From contig SFRL01000024.1 in NCBI GenBank assembly GCA_004562765.1, forward strand, positions 1-53,636: a stretch of DNA of 53,636 nucleotides. Reading direction: 5' to 3'. The notes under the pieces are model-generated. The model was not told the DNA's origin. It searched no databases and worked only from the letters and a program-made list of their open reading frames with translations. Positions within the stretch are counted from its first letter, which is position 1. Each line of letters starts with the position of its first letter. The stretch comes from a bacterium. GTDB lineage: Bacteria; Bacillota; Clostridia; Lachnospirales; Lachnospiraceae. Of this stretch, positions 38,428 to 47,035 are shown one piece after another. Both the position numbers and the translations under genes were made by a program.

Positions 38428-40395
38428 ATGAAAAAGGGACAAAGAACGATCACTTCGCATATTAGAAGCATGGTTATTTTGGATATTGTGATATTGGTTC
38501 TTATCATGGAATTCTGTTCGGTGATATCCATCCAGAACGCTTTAGTAACAGATACTCGTAATGAGATTTCCATGAAAACAGACAATGGTGCTACTTTTGT
38601 TGACAACTGGCTAAAGAAAAAGGCATCACAGACGGAACTCATCGCGAAGTCTTTCTGTGCGATGGAAAATATATCAGATGATGATGCACACGCATATTTG
38701 AAGGAATGTGTAGATGGTGATTCTGATGTGATGAATTACTATTTCTGCCGGGGAAATGTTCCTTATGTGGTATACAATGACGGCATTTTTGAATTGGATC
38801 CTACCGAAAGAAGCTGGTGGACAGATTGTTGGGCTGTGGAAAAGACCATTATCACAGATGCCTATGTAGATGCCAATTCCGGTGGTATTGTAGTTTCTGT
38901 GGCTACTCCTTTTTACTATGGAGATACGCAGGCGGTCATACTGGCTGATATCACATTGGATGCATTGATCAGCAATTTGCAGGCATTGAATAATGATTAT
39001 CTGTCTGTTTTTGTTACAGCGGCAGACGGAACCATTATTATGCATAATGATCAGTCACTTTGTATGCAGACAGATGGTTCTTTTACAAACATCAATGACG
39101 TTTATTCACTGGATATAAATAGTGGAGAAATACAGACAATTCGGGGAGGGGATGGTGGAAACAACTTCCTCGGAATCAGGACTGTAGAAAGCACCGGATG
39201 GAAGCTGGGTGCATATCTTCCAAATTCATATGTAGTCGGAAGAGTGGTAAAGGCTGTTATTTTTGTTGCGTTATGCGCTTTTATCGTAGGTGCTCTGTGC
39301 ATTGTATATCTGGCAGTGATATTAAAGAAGCAGCTTAGTCCAATGAATGGAATGAAATCCTTCATAAAGGAAACCGTTGTCGGTCAGGATAATATTCCAT
39401 ATTACAAACATGAGGAAGATGAGATCAGTTTTCTTATTGAACAATTAAAAGAAAAATTTGTTGCAACGATTCGTAAGACATTGACAGAAATGGAAGGTGT
39501 GGATGGAAATATCCGGGAAGCAAATGCCTCGGTAGGTGATATTGTAGATGCTGTAAGCAGTATTTCAACTGTAATTGAAGAAACCGCAGCTGCGATGGAT
39601 ACACAAACAGAGAACATTCATCATATTTCAGATGACTGCGGTGTTATTTCCAATGCTTCCCAAACTGTCGCAAGTCAGGCGCAGGAAATGGCCGCCAGAT
39701 CAAATGAGATCGTAAAACAGATCAACATTTTGATGCCACAGATGCAGCTATTAAAAGAAGCATCTCTTCGCAGCTGTAAGACCAGTCAGACCAGGCTGGA
39801 TGAAGCAATCAAAGAAGCGCAGTGTATTAAAGATATTACATCCGTTTCAGATGCAATATCAAGTATTGCTTCCCAGACAAATTTATTGTCTTTGAATGCA
39901 TCTATTGAAAGTGCGCGAGCCGGTGAAGCCGGCAGGGGATTTGCAGTTGTTGCAGAAGAGATCAGAAGCCTGTCGGATGAAACGAGTGCTGAGATCGGCA
40001 AGATTTCTGATCTTGCCAACAGATTGCTTCAGGCTGTTGATACGCTGACAAAAGAAACATCTGATACTATGGACAAGATGTCTTCTGATATTGAGCAGGC
40101 TTATGAAAAATTGGATCAGCTTGCAAGCGAGTATAAAGCCAGTGCAGAGTATTACAGCTCTATATCTGCTGAGCTTGATGCAAGTTCCCGGGAACTATCT
40201 ACATCCGTGCATGCTGTCACTGCTTCAATTGCAGATATCAATAATAGTCAAAAGGATGTAAACTGTGCAATGGAAGGGGCGAGACAGAATATTCAGGGTG
40301 TGGCCGCAGAGGCAGTTTCTATGAAAGATAAAGTAGAACATGTTTCCGTAGCAGTAGAAGGAGTATCTACAACCGTACAGCAATTTAACGTGTGA
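38428..40395 (+). CDS. Methyl-accepting chemotaxis protein with dCache-like sensor
   Basis: The 655-residue receptor has an N-terminal membrane helix (about 14-35) and a large extracytoplasmic region (36-270) whose PTERSWWTDCWAV and GIVVSVATPFYYGD motifs fit a dCache domain. A second membrane helix (about 275-300) and a cytoplasmic signalling domain follow. The hairpin tip motif reads NASIESARAGEAGRGFAVVAEEIRSLS, the CheA/CheW contact region. dCache domains usually bind amino acids or other small molecules outside the cell. AAAAGGAG is 5 nt before ATG 38428; the in-frame ATG at 38410 is rejected. No other chemotaxis gene and no clear sigma-28 promoter are present. A terminator follows. Confidence 0.93.
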   Translation: MKKGQRTITSHIRSMVILDIVILVLIMEFCSVISIQNALVTDTRNEISMKTDNGATFVDNWLKKKASQTELIAKSFCAMENISDDDAHAYLKECVDGDSDVMNYYFCRGNVPYVVYNDGIFELDPTERSWWTDCWAVEKTIITDAYVDANSGGIVVSVATPFYYGDTQAVILADITLDALISNLQALNNDYLSVFVTAADGTIIMHNDQSLCMQTDGSFTNINDVYSLDINSGEIQTIRGGDGGNNFLGIRTVESTGWKLGAYLPNSYVVGRVVKAVIFVALCAFIVGALCIVYLAVILKKQLSPMNGMKSFIKETVVGQDNIPYYKHEEDEISFLIEQLKEKFVATIRKTLTEMEGVDGNIREANASVGDIVDAVSSISTVIEETAAAMDTQTENIHHISDDCGVISNASQTVASQAQEMAARSNEIVKQINILMPQMQLLKEASLRSCKTSQTRLDEAIKEAQCIKDITSVSDAISSIASQTNLLSLNASIESARAGEAGRGFAVVAEEIRSLSDETSAEIGKISDLANRLLQAVDTLTKETSDTMDKMSSDIEQAYEKLDQLASEYKASAEYYSSISAELDASSRELSTSVHAVTASIADINNSQKDVNCAMEGARQNIQGVAAEAVSMKDKVEHVSVAVEGVSTTVQQFNV

Positions 40396-40422
40396 CCTTT
40401 ATCCACGGGGTGATAGGAAAAA

Positions 40423-40470
40423 GCACCGATCACTGAAATCAGATTCAGTGACCGGTGCCTTTGTTGTTTT
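40423..40470. terminator. Bidirectional terminator between the chemoreceptor and asnA
   Basis: A 15-bp stem (40423-40437 with 40444-40458, one mismatch) with a 6-nt loop lies between converging genes, with a T-rich stretch on the plus side. Confidence 0.8.
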
Positions 40471-40484
40471 TGATGCAAATAAAA

Positions 40485-41495
40485 TTACAGTAACCGCACG
40501 CCTGCCTCTTTTGCAGCCCGGATCGTGTCGTCTCTCCAGATGGAGCTCTGCACTTCTCCGATGTGCGCCTTGCGCAGGAAGAACATACAGATGCGTGACT
40601 GACCGATGCCGCCGCCGATGGTGTAGGGCAGCTTTTTCTCGATGATCGCCTTCTGGAACGGGAGATCTGCGCGCTCGGGGCAGCCTGCTTTGTTCAGCTG
40701 TTCCACGAGAGAGTCCTCGTCCACGCGGATACCCATGGAGGACAGCTCAAGAGCAATGTCCAGTACCGGATAATAGACAAGAATGTCACCGTTTAATGCC
40801 CAGTCGTCATAGTCCGGTGCACGTCCGTCGTGGGGTTCCCCGTCACTGAGCTTGTCGCCGATCTGCATGATGCAGACCGCACCGCATTCTTTGGTGATCT
40901 CATATTCGCGTTCCTTGGCGTTCAATCCCGGATATTTTTCAAGGAGCTTCTGCGAGGTGATAAAGGTGATCTCCTTCGGCAGGATCTCTCCGATGTAGTC
41001 ATACTCGATGGACATGTATTTTTCTGTCTGCTGCAGAGTTTTGTAGACTGCGCTGACGGTTGACTTAAAGGTATCGACGGTGCGCATTTCCTTTGTGATG
41101 ATCTTTTCCCAGTCCCACTGATCGACAAAGATGGAGTGGATGTTGTCGGTGTCTTCATCGCGGCGGATCGCATTCATGTCGGTGTATAATCCTTCGCCGA
41201 CCTCAAAGCCGTATTTTTCCAGCGCGAAGCGCTTCCATTTTGCCAGAGAATGAACGACCTCGGCCTCTTTGTCTCCCTGCTCTTTGATACCGAATGATAC
41301 GGGACGTTCCACGCCGTTTAAGTTGTCATTTAAGCCGGATTCCGGAAGAACGAAAAGTGGTGCGGATACACGGGCAAGATTCAAGTTCTGTGCCAGATGT
41401 TTCTGAAAGAAATCCTTGACGGTCTTGATCGCGATCTGTGTGTCGTGTAGATTGAGTGCGGATTCATAACCCTCAGGAAAAATTGATTGTGCCAT
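40485..41495 (-). CDS. asnA: Aspartate--ammonia ligase (asparagine synthetase A)
   Basis: The 336-residue enzyme is the usual AsnA length and makes asparagine from aspartate, ammonia and ATP with a class II synthetase-like fold. It shows NLARVSAPLFV, RPVSFGIKEQGDKEAEVVHSLAKWKR in part, VDQWDWEKII and the closing GGGIGQSRICMFFLRKAHIGEVQ. GGAGGAT lies 6-7 nt before ATG 41495 on the minus strand; the longer frame up to 41561 runs through the promoter and is rejected. It is divergent from aspS-gatCAB, so free asparagine and Asn-tRNA formation are encoded side by side. Confidence 0.97.
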   Translation of the reverse strand: MAQSIFPEGYESALNLHDTQIAIKTVKDFFQKHLAQNLNLARVSAPLFVLPESGLNDNLNGVERPVSFGIKEQGDKEAEVVHSLAKWKRFALEKYGFEVGEGLYTDMNAIRRDEDTDNIHSIFVDQWDWEKIITKEMRTVDTFKSTVSAVYKTLQQTEKYMSIEYDYIGEILPKEITFITSQKLLEKYPGLNAKEREYEITKECGAVCIMQIGDKLSDGEPHDGRAPDYDDWALNGDILVYYPVLDIALELSSMGIRVDEDSLVEQLNKAGCPERADLPFQKAIIEKKLPYTIGGGIGQSRICMFFLRKAHIGEVQSSIWRDDTIRAAKEAGVRLL

Positions 41496-41532
41496 ATAGT
41501 TATCCTCCAAAATAGATACAAATTCTGTTACG

Positions 41533-41561
41533 ATTATAGCAATCTTTCCACACAGATTCAA
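41533..41561 (-). promoter_or_regulatory. asnA promoter
   Basis: On the minus strand TTGAAT (41556-41561), N17 and TATAAT (41533-41538) lie 38 nt before the asnA ATG. Confidence 0.75.
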
Positions 41562-41599
41562 CGCAAAACTTAATAAAATTAGGAATTCGGGGAAATCCC

Positions 41600-41628
41600 T
41601 TGCCGAAGCGAATAAATAGTGCTAATAT
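41600..41628 (+). promoter_or_regulatory. Promoter of the aspS-gatCAB operon
   Basis: TTGCCG (41600-41605), N17 and TAATAT (41623-41628) lie directly before the T-box leader. Confidence 0.6.
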
Positions 41629-41635
41629 CTGTAAC

Positions 41636-41913
41636 CATAATATGAAAAGAAAATGCGAAGAAAGAGACTCCCATTTTCAGACGTCGACAGGAATACAGCG
41701 TCACCGACTGAGAGCGCTGTTTGAAAGAGGAAATGGCGGGAACACTCCGGAGCAGGCTGGTTGAAACAGTAGTAGGTCAGTTCGTTGCGATGCGTTAAAT
41801 CGTTTGAGTGGAGCAGCTGTGCGAAGGCACAGTGTTCAATAGCGGGTGGTACCGCGGATTTTAGTTTCAGGAAATTCGTCCCGGGATATTGAAAAATATC
41901 CCGGGATTTTTTT
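41636..41913 (+). promoter_or_regulatory. T-box riboswitch, probable Asn specifier
   Basis: The leader ends with the T-box core GGGTGGTACCGCGG (41844-41857) followed by a terminator, the defining arrangement of a tRNA-sensing T-box. In Stem I, CCATTT (about 41674) pairs with AAATGG (41731-41736), and ACAGCG pairs with CGCTGT above it. The 3' side of the specifier loop reads CGGGAACA; by comparison with the known glyQS arrangement (CGAAA-GGC-A) the codon is AAC at 41741-41743, i.e. asparagine. Uncharged tRNA-Asn would then favour antitermination. The T-box call is firm; the specifier is my alignment by eye. Confidence 0.9.
41879..41913 (+). terminator. T-box-controlled terminator
   Basis: A perfect 12-bp stem (41879-41890 with 41895-41906) with a GAAA loop and T7. 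It ends 27 nt before the aspS start. Confidence 0.95.
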
Positions 41914-41940
41914 ATGCATTCAAGAAAGGGGATTTTATTT

Positions 41941-43677
41941 ATGTACAGAGACGTTACACTTAATCAGATCAGTGAAGCAGACATTGACAAAGAACTGTGT
42001 GTCGCAGGATGGATCGAGAACATCCGTGATCACGGCGGAGTTTCATTTATCGACCTGAGAGATATGTATGGCATCTTGCAGGTCGTGCTCAGAGATGATA
42101 CACTGTTAAAAGGCTTAAGCCGTGAGGACTGTGTGTCCATCAAGGGTATCATGGAAAAGAGAGATGAGGAGACGTACAATCCGAAGATCCCTTCCGGTAC
42201 GATCGAGCTGGAGGCAAAGGAGATCACCGTGCTCGGAAAGGTGAAAAAGCAGCTTCCCTTTGAGGTCATGACCTCCAAGGAGGTGCGCGAGGATGTGCGT
42301 CTGCAGTACCGTTATCTCGATCTGCGCAATGCCAAGGTGCGCGACAACATGATCTTCCGCTCAAACGTGATCTCTTTCCTGCGTCAGAAGATGACAGAGA
42401 TGGGATTTCTGGAGATCCAGACACCGATCCTGTGTGCATCTTCTCCGGAGGGCGCCAGAGATTACATCGTGCCGAGCCGTAAATTCAAGGGGAAATTTTA
42501 TGCGCTGCCTCAGGCACCGCAGCAGTATAAGCAGCTTTTGATGGTATCCGGATTTGACAAGTATTTCCAGATCGCGCCGTGCTTCCGTGACGAGGATGCA
42601 AGAGCGGACCGCTCTCCCGGAGAGTTCTATCAGCTTGATTTCGAGATGAGCTTTGCAACCCAGGAGGATGTGTTCAAGGTTGGCGAGGAAGTGCTGACCG
42701 CCACCTTTGAAAAATTCGCGCCGGAAGGGTATGAGGTCACAAAAGCACCGTATCCGATCATCAGCTACAAGCAGGCGATGCTGGAGTTCGGCAGTGACAA
42801 GCCGGATCTGAGAAACCCGCTTCGCATCATCGATTTAACAGAGTTTTTCCAGAGATGTACCTTTAAGCCGTTCCACGGAAAGACCGTGCGTGCCATCAAG
42901 GTACACGCCGAGATGTCCAAGGGCTTCCATGAAAAGCTGCTGAAATTTGCACAGTCCATCGGAATGGGCGGACTTGGATATCTGGAAGTGCAGGAGGACG
43001 GCACTTACAAGGGACCCATCGACAAATTTATCCCCGATGACATGAAAGAAGAGATGCGCACACTGGCAGGACTGGAAGTGGGTGATACCATCTTCTTTAT
43101 CGCGGACAAGGAGATGAAGGCGGCAGCTTACGCCGGAGCGATCCGCACCGAGCTGGGCGAGAAGCTGGATCTGATCGAGAAAAACGCGTATCGTTTCTGC
43201 TATGTCAATGATTTCCCGATGTTTGAGAAGGACCCGGAGACAAAGAAGATCGGATTTACGCACAATCCTTTCTCTATGCCTCAGGGCGGTTTAAAGGCAC
43301 TGGAGGAGCAGAATCCGTTAGACATTCTTGCATACCAGTATGACATCGTCTGCAACGGCATTGAGCTGTCTTCCGGCGCTGTCAGAAACCATGATCTTGA
43401 CATCATGGTCAAGGCGTTTGAGATCGCAGGCTATGACGAAACCGTATTAGAAGAAAAATTCGGAGCGCTTTACAATGCGTTCCAGTACGGAGCACCCCCT
43501 CATGCAGGAATGGCACCGGGCGTAGATCGTATGATCATGCTGCTTCGCAACGAGGAGAATATCCGTGAGATCATCCCGTTCCCCATGAACGGAAATGCGC
43601 AGGATCTGATGTGCGGAGCACCGAATACCGTCACCGAGCAGCAGCTGCGCGAGGTGCACATTAAGGTGCGTGACTAG
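41941..43677 (+). CDS. aspS: Aspartyl-tRNA synthetase, bacterial type
   Basis: The 578-residue class II synthetase has an N-terminal OB fold (VAGWIENIRDHGGVSFIDLRD), motif 2 (FRDEDARADRSPGEFYQLDFEM), the bacterial GAD insertion (about 280-410) and motif 3 (GMAPGVDRMIMLL). Because gatCAB follows in the same operon and the T-box appears to read Asn, the enzyme is probably non-discriminating and also charges tRNA-Asn with Asp (inference). AAAGGGGAT precedes ATG 41941; the in-frame ATG 41914 sits directly after the terminator T-run and is rejected. Confidence 0.96.
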   Translation: MYRDVTLNQISEADIDKELCVAGWIENIRDHGGVSFIDLRDMYGILQVVLRDDTLLKGLSREDCVSIKGIMEKRDEETYNPKIPSGTIELEAKEITVLGKVKKQLPFEVMTSKEVREDVRLQYRYLDLRNAKVRDNMIFRSNVISFLRQKMTEMGFLEIQTPILCASSPEGARDYIVPSRKFKGKFYALPQAPQQYKQLLMVSGFDKYFQIAPCFRDEDARADRSPGEFYQLDFEMSFATQEDVFKVGEEVLTATFEKFAPEGYEVTKAPYPIISYKQAMLEFGSDKPDLRNPLRIIDLTEFFQRCTFKPFHGKTVRAIKVHAEMSKGFHEKLLKFAQSIGMGGLGYLEVQEDGTYKGPIDKFIPDDMKEEMRTLAGLEVGDTIFFIADKEMKAAAYAGAIRTELGEKLDLIEKNAYRFCYVNDFPMFEKDPETKKIGFTHNPFSMPQGGLKALEEQNPLDILAYQYDIVCNGIELSSGAVRNHDLDIMVKAFEIAGYDETVLEEKFGALYNAFQYGAPPHAGMAPGVDRMIMLLRNEENIREIIPFPMNGNAQDLMCGAPNTVTEQQLREVHIKVRD

Positions 43678-43692
43678 AAAAAGGAGAAAAAA

Positions 43693-43986
43693 ATGGCAAA
43701 TATCATCAGTGATGAGACAATCGAATATGTAGGTATCCTTGCCAAGCTGGAATTATCCGATGAGGAGAAAGAGCAGGCGAAAAAGGATATGGGCGAGATG
43801 CTGGATTACATCGACCAGCTGAACGAACTCGACACAACGGGTGTGGAGCCGATGTCACACGTATTTCCGGTACACAATGTATTCCGCGAGGACGAGGTGA
43901 CAAACGGCGACGGAAGCGAGGACACACTTGCAAATGCACCGCTTATGCGGGACGGCGGCTTTGAAGTGCCGAAAACCATCGTCTAA
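43693..43986 (+). CDS. gatC: Asp/Glu-tRNA amidotransferase subunit C
   Basis: The 97-residue subunit has the usual GatC size and motifs: YVGILAKLELSDEEKEQAKKDMGEML split by one turn, DQLNELDTTGVEPMSHVFP, and the tail NAPLMRDGGFEVPKTIV. GatC wraps around and stabilises the GatA-GatB complex. AAAGGAG lies upstream of ATG 43693. It follows aspS by 15 nt and precedes gatA by 18 nt. Confidence 0.95.
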   Translation: MANIISDETIEYVGILAKLELSDEEKEQAKKDMGEMLDYIDQLNELDTTGVEPMSHVFPVHNVFREDEVTNGDGSEDTLANAPLMRDGGFEVPKTIV

Positions 43987-44004
43987 AAAAGGAGGACAAC
44001 TACT

Positions 44005-45489
44005 ATGTCTCTTATGAGCCTTACAGCCGTAGAGCTGGGAAAAAGGATTCAGAATAAAGAAGTGACCGCCGTGGACGCTGTGCGTGAGGCACTTGCAGCC
44101 ATCACTGCCAGAGAAGAAGCAGTGCACAGCTTTGTGACTGTGGACGCTGAGGGCGCGCTGGCTAGGGCGGAACAGATACAGAAACGGATCGATGCCGGAG
44201 AACTGATCTCTCCGCTGGCGGGAGTTCCGGTCGCGATCAAGGACAACATGTGCACGCAGGGCATGAAGACTACGTGCAGTTCTAAGATCTTATATAATTT
44301 TATGCCTGCTTTTACCGCGGAGGTGGTATGTAATCTGGAAAAGGCAGGCGCTGTCATTCTCGGAAAAACCAATATGGACGAGTTTGCCATGGGCAGTACC
44401 ACCGAGACCTCGGCCTTTGGCGTGACAAAAAATCCGTGGAACACCGGACATGTACCCGGCGGTTCCTCTGGTGGAAGCTGCGCGGCAGTGGCAGCAGAGG
44501 AGTGTTCCTATGCACTTGGTTCAGACACCGGCGGTTCCATCCGGCAGCCCAGTTCTTTCTGCGGTGTGACGGGGATCAAGCCGACCTACGGAACGGTCAG
44601 CCGTTACGGCCTGATCGCATATGGTTCTTCGCTGGACCAGATCGGACCGGTGGCAAAGGATGTGACGGACTGCGCCACCATTCTGGAGATCATATCTTCC
44701 CATGACCCGAAGGATTCCACATCGGTAAAGCGCGAGGATACAAAGTTTACGGAAGCCCTCATTGACGATGTGAAGGGTATGAAGATCGGTATCCCGAGAG
44801 ATTACTTCGGGGAGGGTCTGAACACAGAGGTAAAGGAAGCGGTACTTACCGCGGCAAAGGAACTGGAAAAGAAGGGTGCCATCGTCGAGGAATTTGATCT
44901 GGGTCTGGTGGAATATGCGATCCCTGCCTACTATGTCATTGCCTGTGCGGAGGCCAGCAGCAATCTGGCGCGTTTTGATGGCGTAAAATACGGCTACCGT
45001 ACCGAGGAATATGACGGACTGCATCAGATGTATAAAAAGAGCCGTTCCGAGGGCTTTGGTGCAGAAGTGAAGCGCCGGATCATGCTGGGCTCCTTCGTGC
45101 TCAGTTCCGGATACTATGACGCGTATTATCTGAAAGCACTGCGAGTGAAGGCGTTGATCAAAAAGGCATTTGATGAAGCATTTGAAAAATATGACGTGAT
45201 CCTGGGACCGGCTGCGCCGACGACGGCTCCGAAGCTCGGCGCATCTCTTTCCGATCCGATCCAGATGTATCTGGGTGACATTTACACGATCTCCGTCAAT
45301 CTGGCGGGACTTCCGGGCATCAGCCTGCCTTGTGGAATGGATAGTCAGGGATTGCCGATCGGCTTACAGCTCATTGGTGACTGCTTCAAGGAGAAAACGA
45401 TCATCCGGGCAGCGTATGCGTTTGAGAAGACGAGGGATTACGCACACAGCCCCATTGCGGTACAGGATGAGAAGGGAGGCGCGTCATGA
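44005..45489 (+). CDS. gatA: Asp/Glu-tRNA amidotransferase subunit A
   Basis: The 494-residue subunit is an amidase-signature enzyme that releases ammonia from glutamine or asparagine for use by GatB. The Lys-Ser-Ser triad is visible: Lys in VAIKDN, a Ser in the GSDTGGSIRQP segment, and the GGSSGGS loop at 152-158. AAAGGAGGACAAC precedes ATG 44005. Its stop overlaps the gatB ATG by 4 nt, fitting the 1:1 complex of the products. Confidence 0.96.
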   Translation: MSLMSLTAVELGKRIQNKEVTAVDAVREALAAITAREEAVHSFVTVDAEGALARAEQIQKRIDAGELISPLAGVPVAIKDNMCTQGMKTTCSSKILYNFMPAFTAEVVCNLEKAGAVILGKTNMDEFAMGSTTETSAFGVTKNPWNTGHVPGGSSGGSCAAVAAEECSYALGSDTGGSIRQPSSFCGVTGIKPTYGTVSRYGLIAYGSSLDQIGPVAKDVTDCATILEIISSHDPKDSTSVKREDTKFTEALIDDVKGMKIGIPRDYFGEGLNTEVKEAVLTAAKELEKKGAIVEEFDLGLVEYAIPAYYVIACAEASSNLARFDGVKYGYRTEEYDGLHQMYKKSRSEGFGAEVKRRIMLGSFVLSSGYYDAYYLKALRVKALIKKAFDEAFEKYDVILGPAAPTTAPKLGASLSDPIQMYLGDIYTISVNLAGLPGISLPCGMDSQGLPIGLQLIGDCFKEKTIIRAAYAFEKTRDYAHSPIAVQDEKGGAS

Positions 45490-46919
45490 GTAGAGAATAT
45501 GAGACCGTCATCGGACTGGAAGTCCATGTCGAGCTGGCGACGAAAACAAAGATCTTCTGCGGCTGCTCCACCGCTTTCGGAGGTGCGCCGAATACACATA
45601 CATGTCCGGTCTGCACCGGTATGCCGGGTTCTCTTCCGGTATTGAATAAAAAGGTCGTGGAATATGCGGCCGCAGTCGGACTTGCGACGAACTGTACCAT
45701 CAACCAGAACTGCAAATTTGACCGTAAAAATTATTTTTATCCCGACAATCCGCAGAATTACCAGATCTCACAGCTCTATGAGCCGATCTGCCGGAACGGA
45801 TACGTGGAGATCGAGACGGCAGATGGAGGAACAAAGAAAATCGGTATCCATGAGATCCACATGGAGGAGGATGCCGGAAAGCTTGTGCATGATGACTGGG
45901 AAGATGTGTCTGTGGTAGATTTCAACCGCTCCGGTGTGCCCCTGATCGAGATCGTGTCTGAGCCCGATATGCGTTCTGCCGATGAAGTCATTGCATATCT
46001 GGAAAAACTGCGCCTGATCATTCAGTATCTCGGAGCTTCGGATTGTAAGCTGAACGAGGGCTCCATGCGTGCGGATGTCAATCTTTCCGTGCGTGAGGTG
46101 GGCGCGACAGAGTTCGGCACGCGTACCGAGATGAAGAATCTGAACTCCTTCCGTGCGATCTCACATGCGATCGAGGGTGAGAAAAACCGTCAGATCGACC
46201 TGATCGAGTCCGGCGAGAAGGTCATTCAGGAGACACGCCGTTGGGATGATACAAAGGAGAGCTCCCATGCGATGCGCTCCAAAGAGGATGCACAGGATTA
46301 CCGTTATTTCCCGGAACCGGATCTGGTGCCGATCCTTATCTCCGATGAGTGGCTGGAGGAGATCAGAAGCCATCAGCCGGAGTTCCGCACACAAAAACTT
46401 ACGCGCTATGAAAAGGAGTATGAGATTCCCCGTTATGACGCGGAGATCATCACGAACTCCAAGCACATGGCAGATCTGTTTGAGGAGACGGTTGCGCTTT
46501 GCGGCAAGCCGAAGAAGGTGTCCAACTGGCTCATGGTGGAGACCATGCGTCTGTTGAAGGCGCACGAGATGGAACCGGAGGATATCCGTTTTTCACCGGA
46601 GCATCTGGCTACACTTGTAAATCTTGCAGATGCGGGCACGATCAACAGCACCGTTGCAAAAGAGGTATTCGAGCAGATGTTTGCGGAGGACATTGATCCG
46701 GAGAAGTATGTCGAGGAGCATGGTTTAAATACTGTCAATGACGAGGGCGCGCTGCGAAGCACCATCGAACAGGTGATCAAAGACAATCCGCAGTCCGTGG
46801 GGGATTACCATAACGGTAAGGAGAAAGCGATCGGATTTTTAGTCGGACAGACGATGAAGGCCATGAAGGGAAAGGCAAACCCCGGTATGGTCAATCAGAT
46901 CTTAAAGGAATTGTTATAA
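45486..46919 (+). CDS. gatB: Asp/Glu-tRNA amidotransferase subunit B
   Basis: The 477-residue subunit binds tRNA, activates the Asp or Glu side chain with ATP, and receives ammonia from GatA. Family motifs seen are YETVIGLEVHVEL, CPVCTGMPGSLPVLN, KNYFYPDNPQNYQISQ, EDAGKLVHD and EMKNLNSFRAI, with a C-terminal YqeY-like helical domain ending GMVNQILKELL. ATG 45486 overlaps the gatA stop. Together with aspS it gives Asn-tRNA by transamidation, and probably also Gln-tRNA. A terminator follows. Confidence 0.96.
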   Translation: MSREYETVIGLEVHVELATKTKIFCGCSTAFGGAPNTHTCPVCTGMPGSLPVLNKKVVEYAAAVGLATNCTINQNCKFDRKNYFYPDNPQNYQISQLYEPICRNGYVEIETADGGTKKIGIHEIHMEEDAGKLVHDDWEDVSVVDFNRSGVPLIEIVSEPDMRSADEVIAYLEKLRLIIQYLGASDCKLNEGSMRADVNLSVREVGATEFGTRTEMKNLNSFRAISHAIEGEKNRQIDLIESGEKVIQETRRWDDTKESSHAMRSKEDAQDYRYFPEPDLVPILISDEWLEEIRSHQPEFRTQKLTRYEKEYEIPRYDAEIITNSKHMADLFEETVALCGKPKKVSNWLMVETMRLLKAHEMEPEDIRFSPEHLATLVNLADAGTINSTVAKEVFEQMFAEDIDPEKYVEEHGLNTVNDEGALRSTIEQVIKDNPQSVGDYHNGKEKAIGFLVGQTMKAMKGKANPGMVNQILKELL

Positions 46920-46933
46920 AATTTTGAAAAAGG

Positions 46934-46982
46934 ACAGAGTTTCGACATTTTCAGACAGGAAATGACAAAACTCTGTTTTTTT
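46934..46982 (+). terminator. Terminator of the aspS-gatCAB operon
   Basis: ACAGAGTTT/AAACTCTGT (46934-46942 with 46968-46976) encloses a second stem CATTTTC/GGAAATG and is followed by T7. Confidence 0.9.
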
Positions 46983-46984
46983 GA

Positions 46985-47013
46985 TTGTTTTTATTTTCCA
47001 TTGCAAGTATAAT
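46985..47013 (+). promoter_or_regulatory. Promoter of the lipid kinase/sensor kinase unit
   Basis: TTGTTT (46985-46990), N17 and TATAAT (47008-47013) begin right after the T-run of the preceding terminator and lie 22 nt before the ATG. Confidence 0.65.
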
Positions 47014-47035
47014 AGGAAATAATGGAGAAAAATGT

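Noticed and set aside
41914..41940. Earlier aspS start at ATG 41914
   Set aside because: It begins directly after the T-run of the T-box terminator and has no ribosome site, while AAAGGGGAT precedes ATG 41941.
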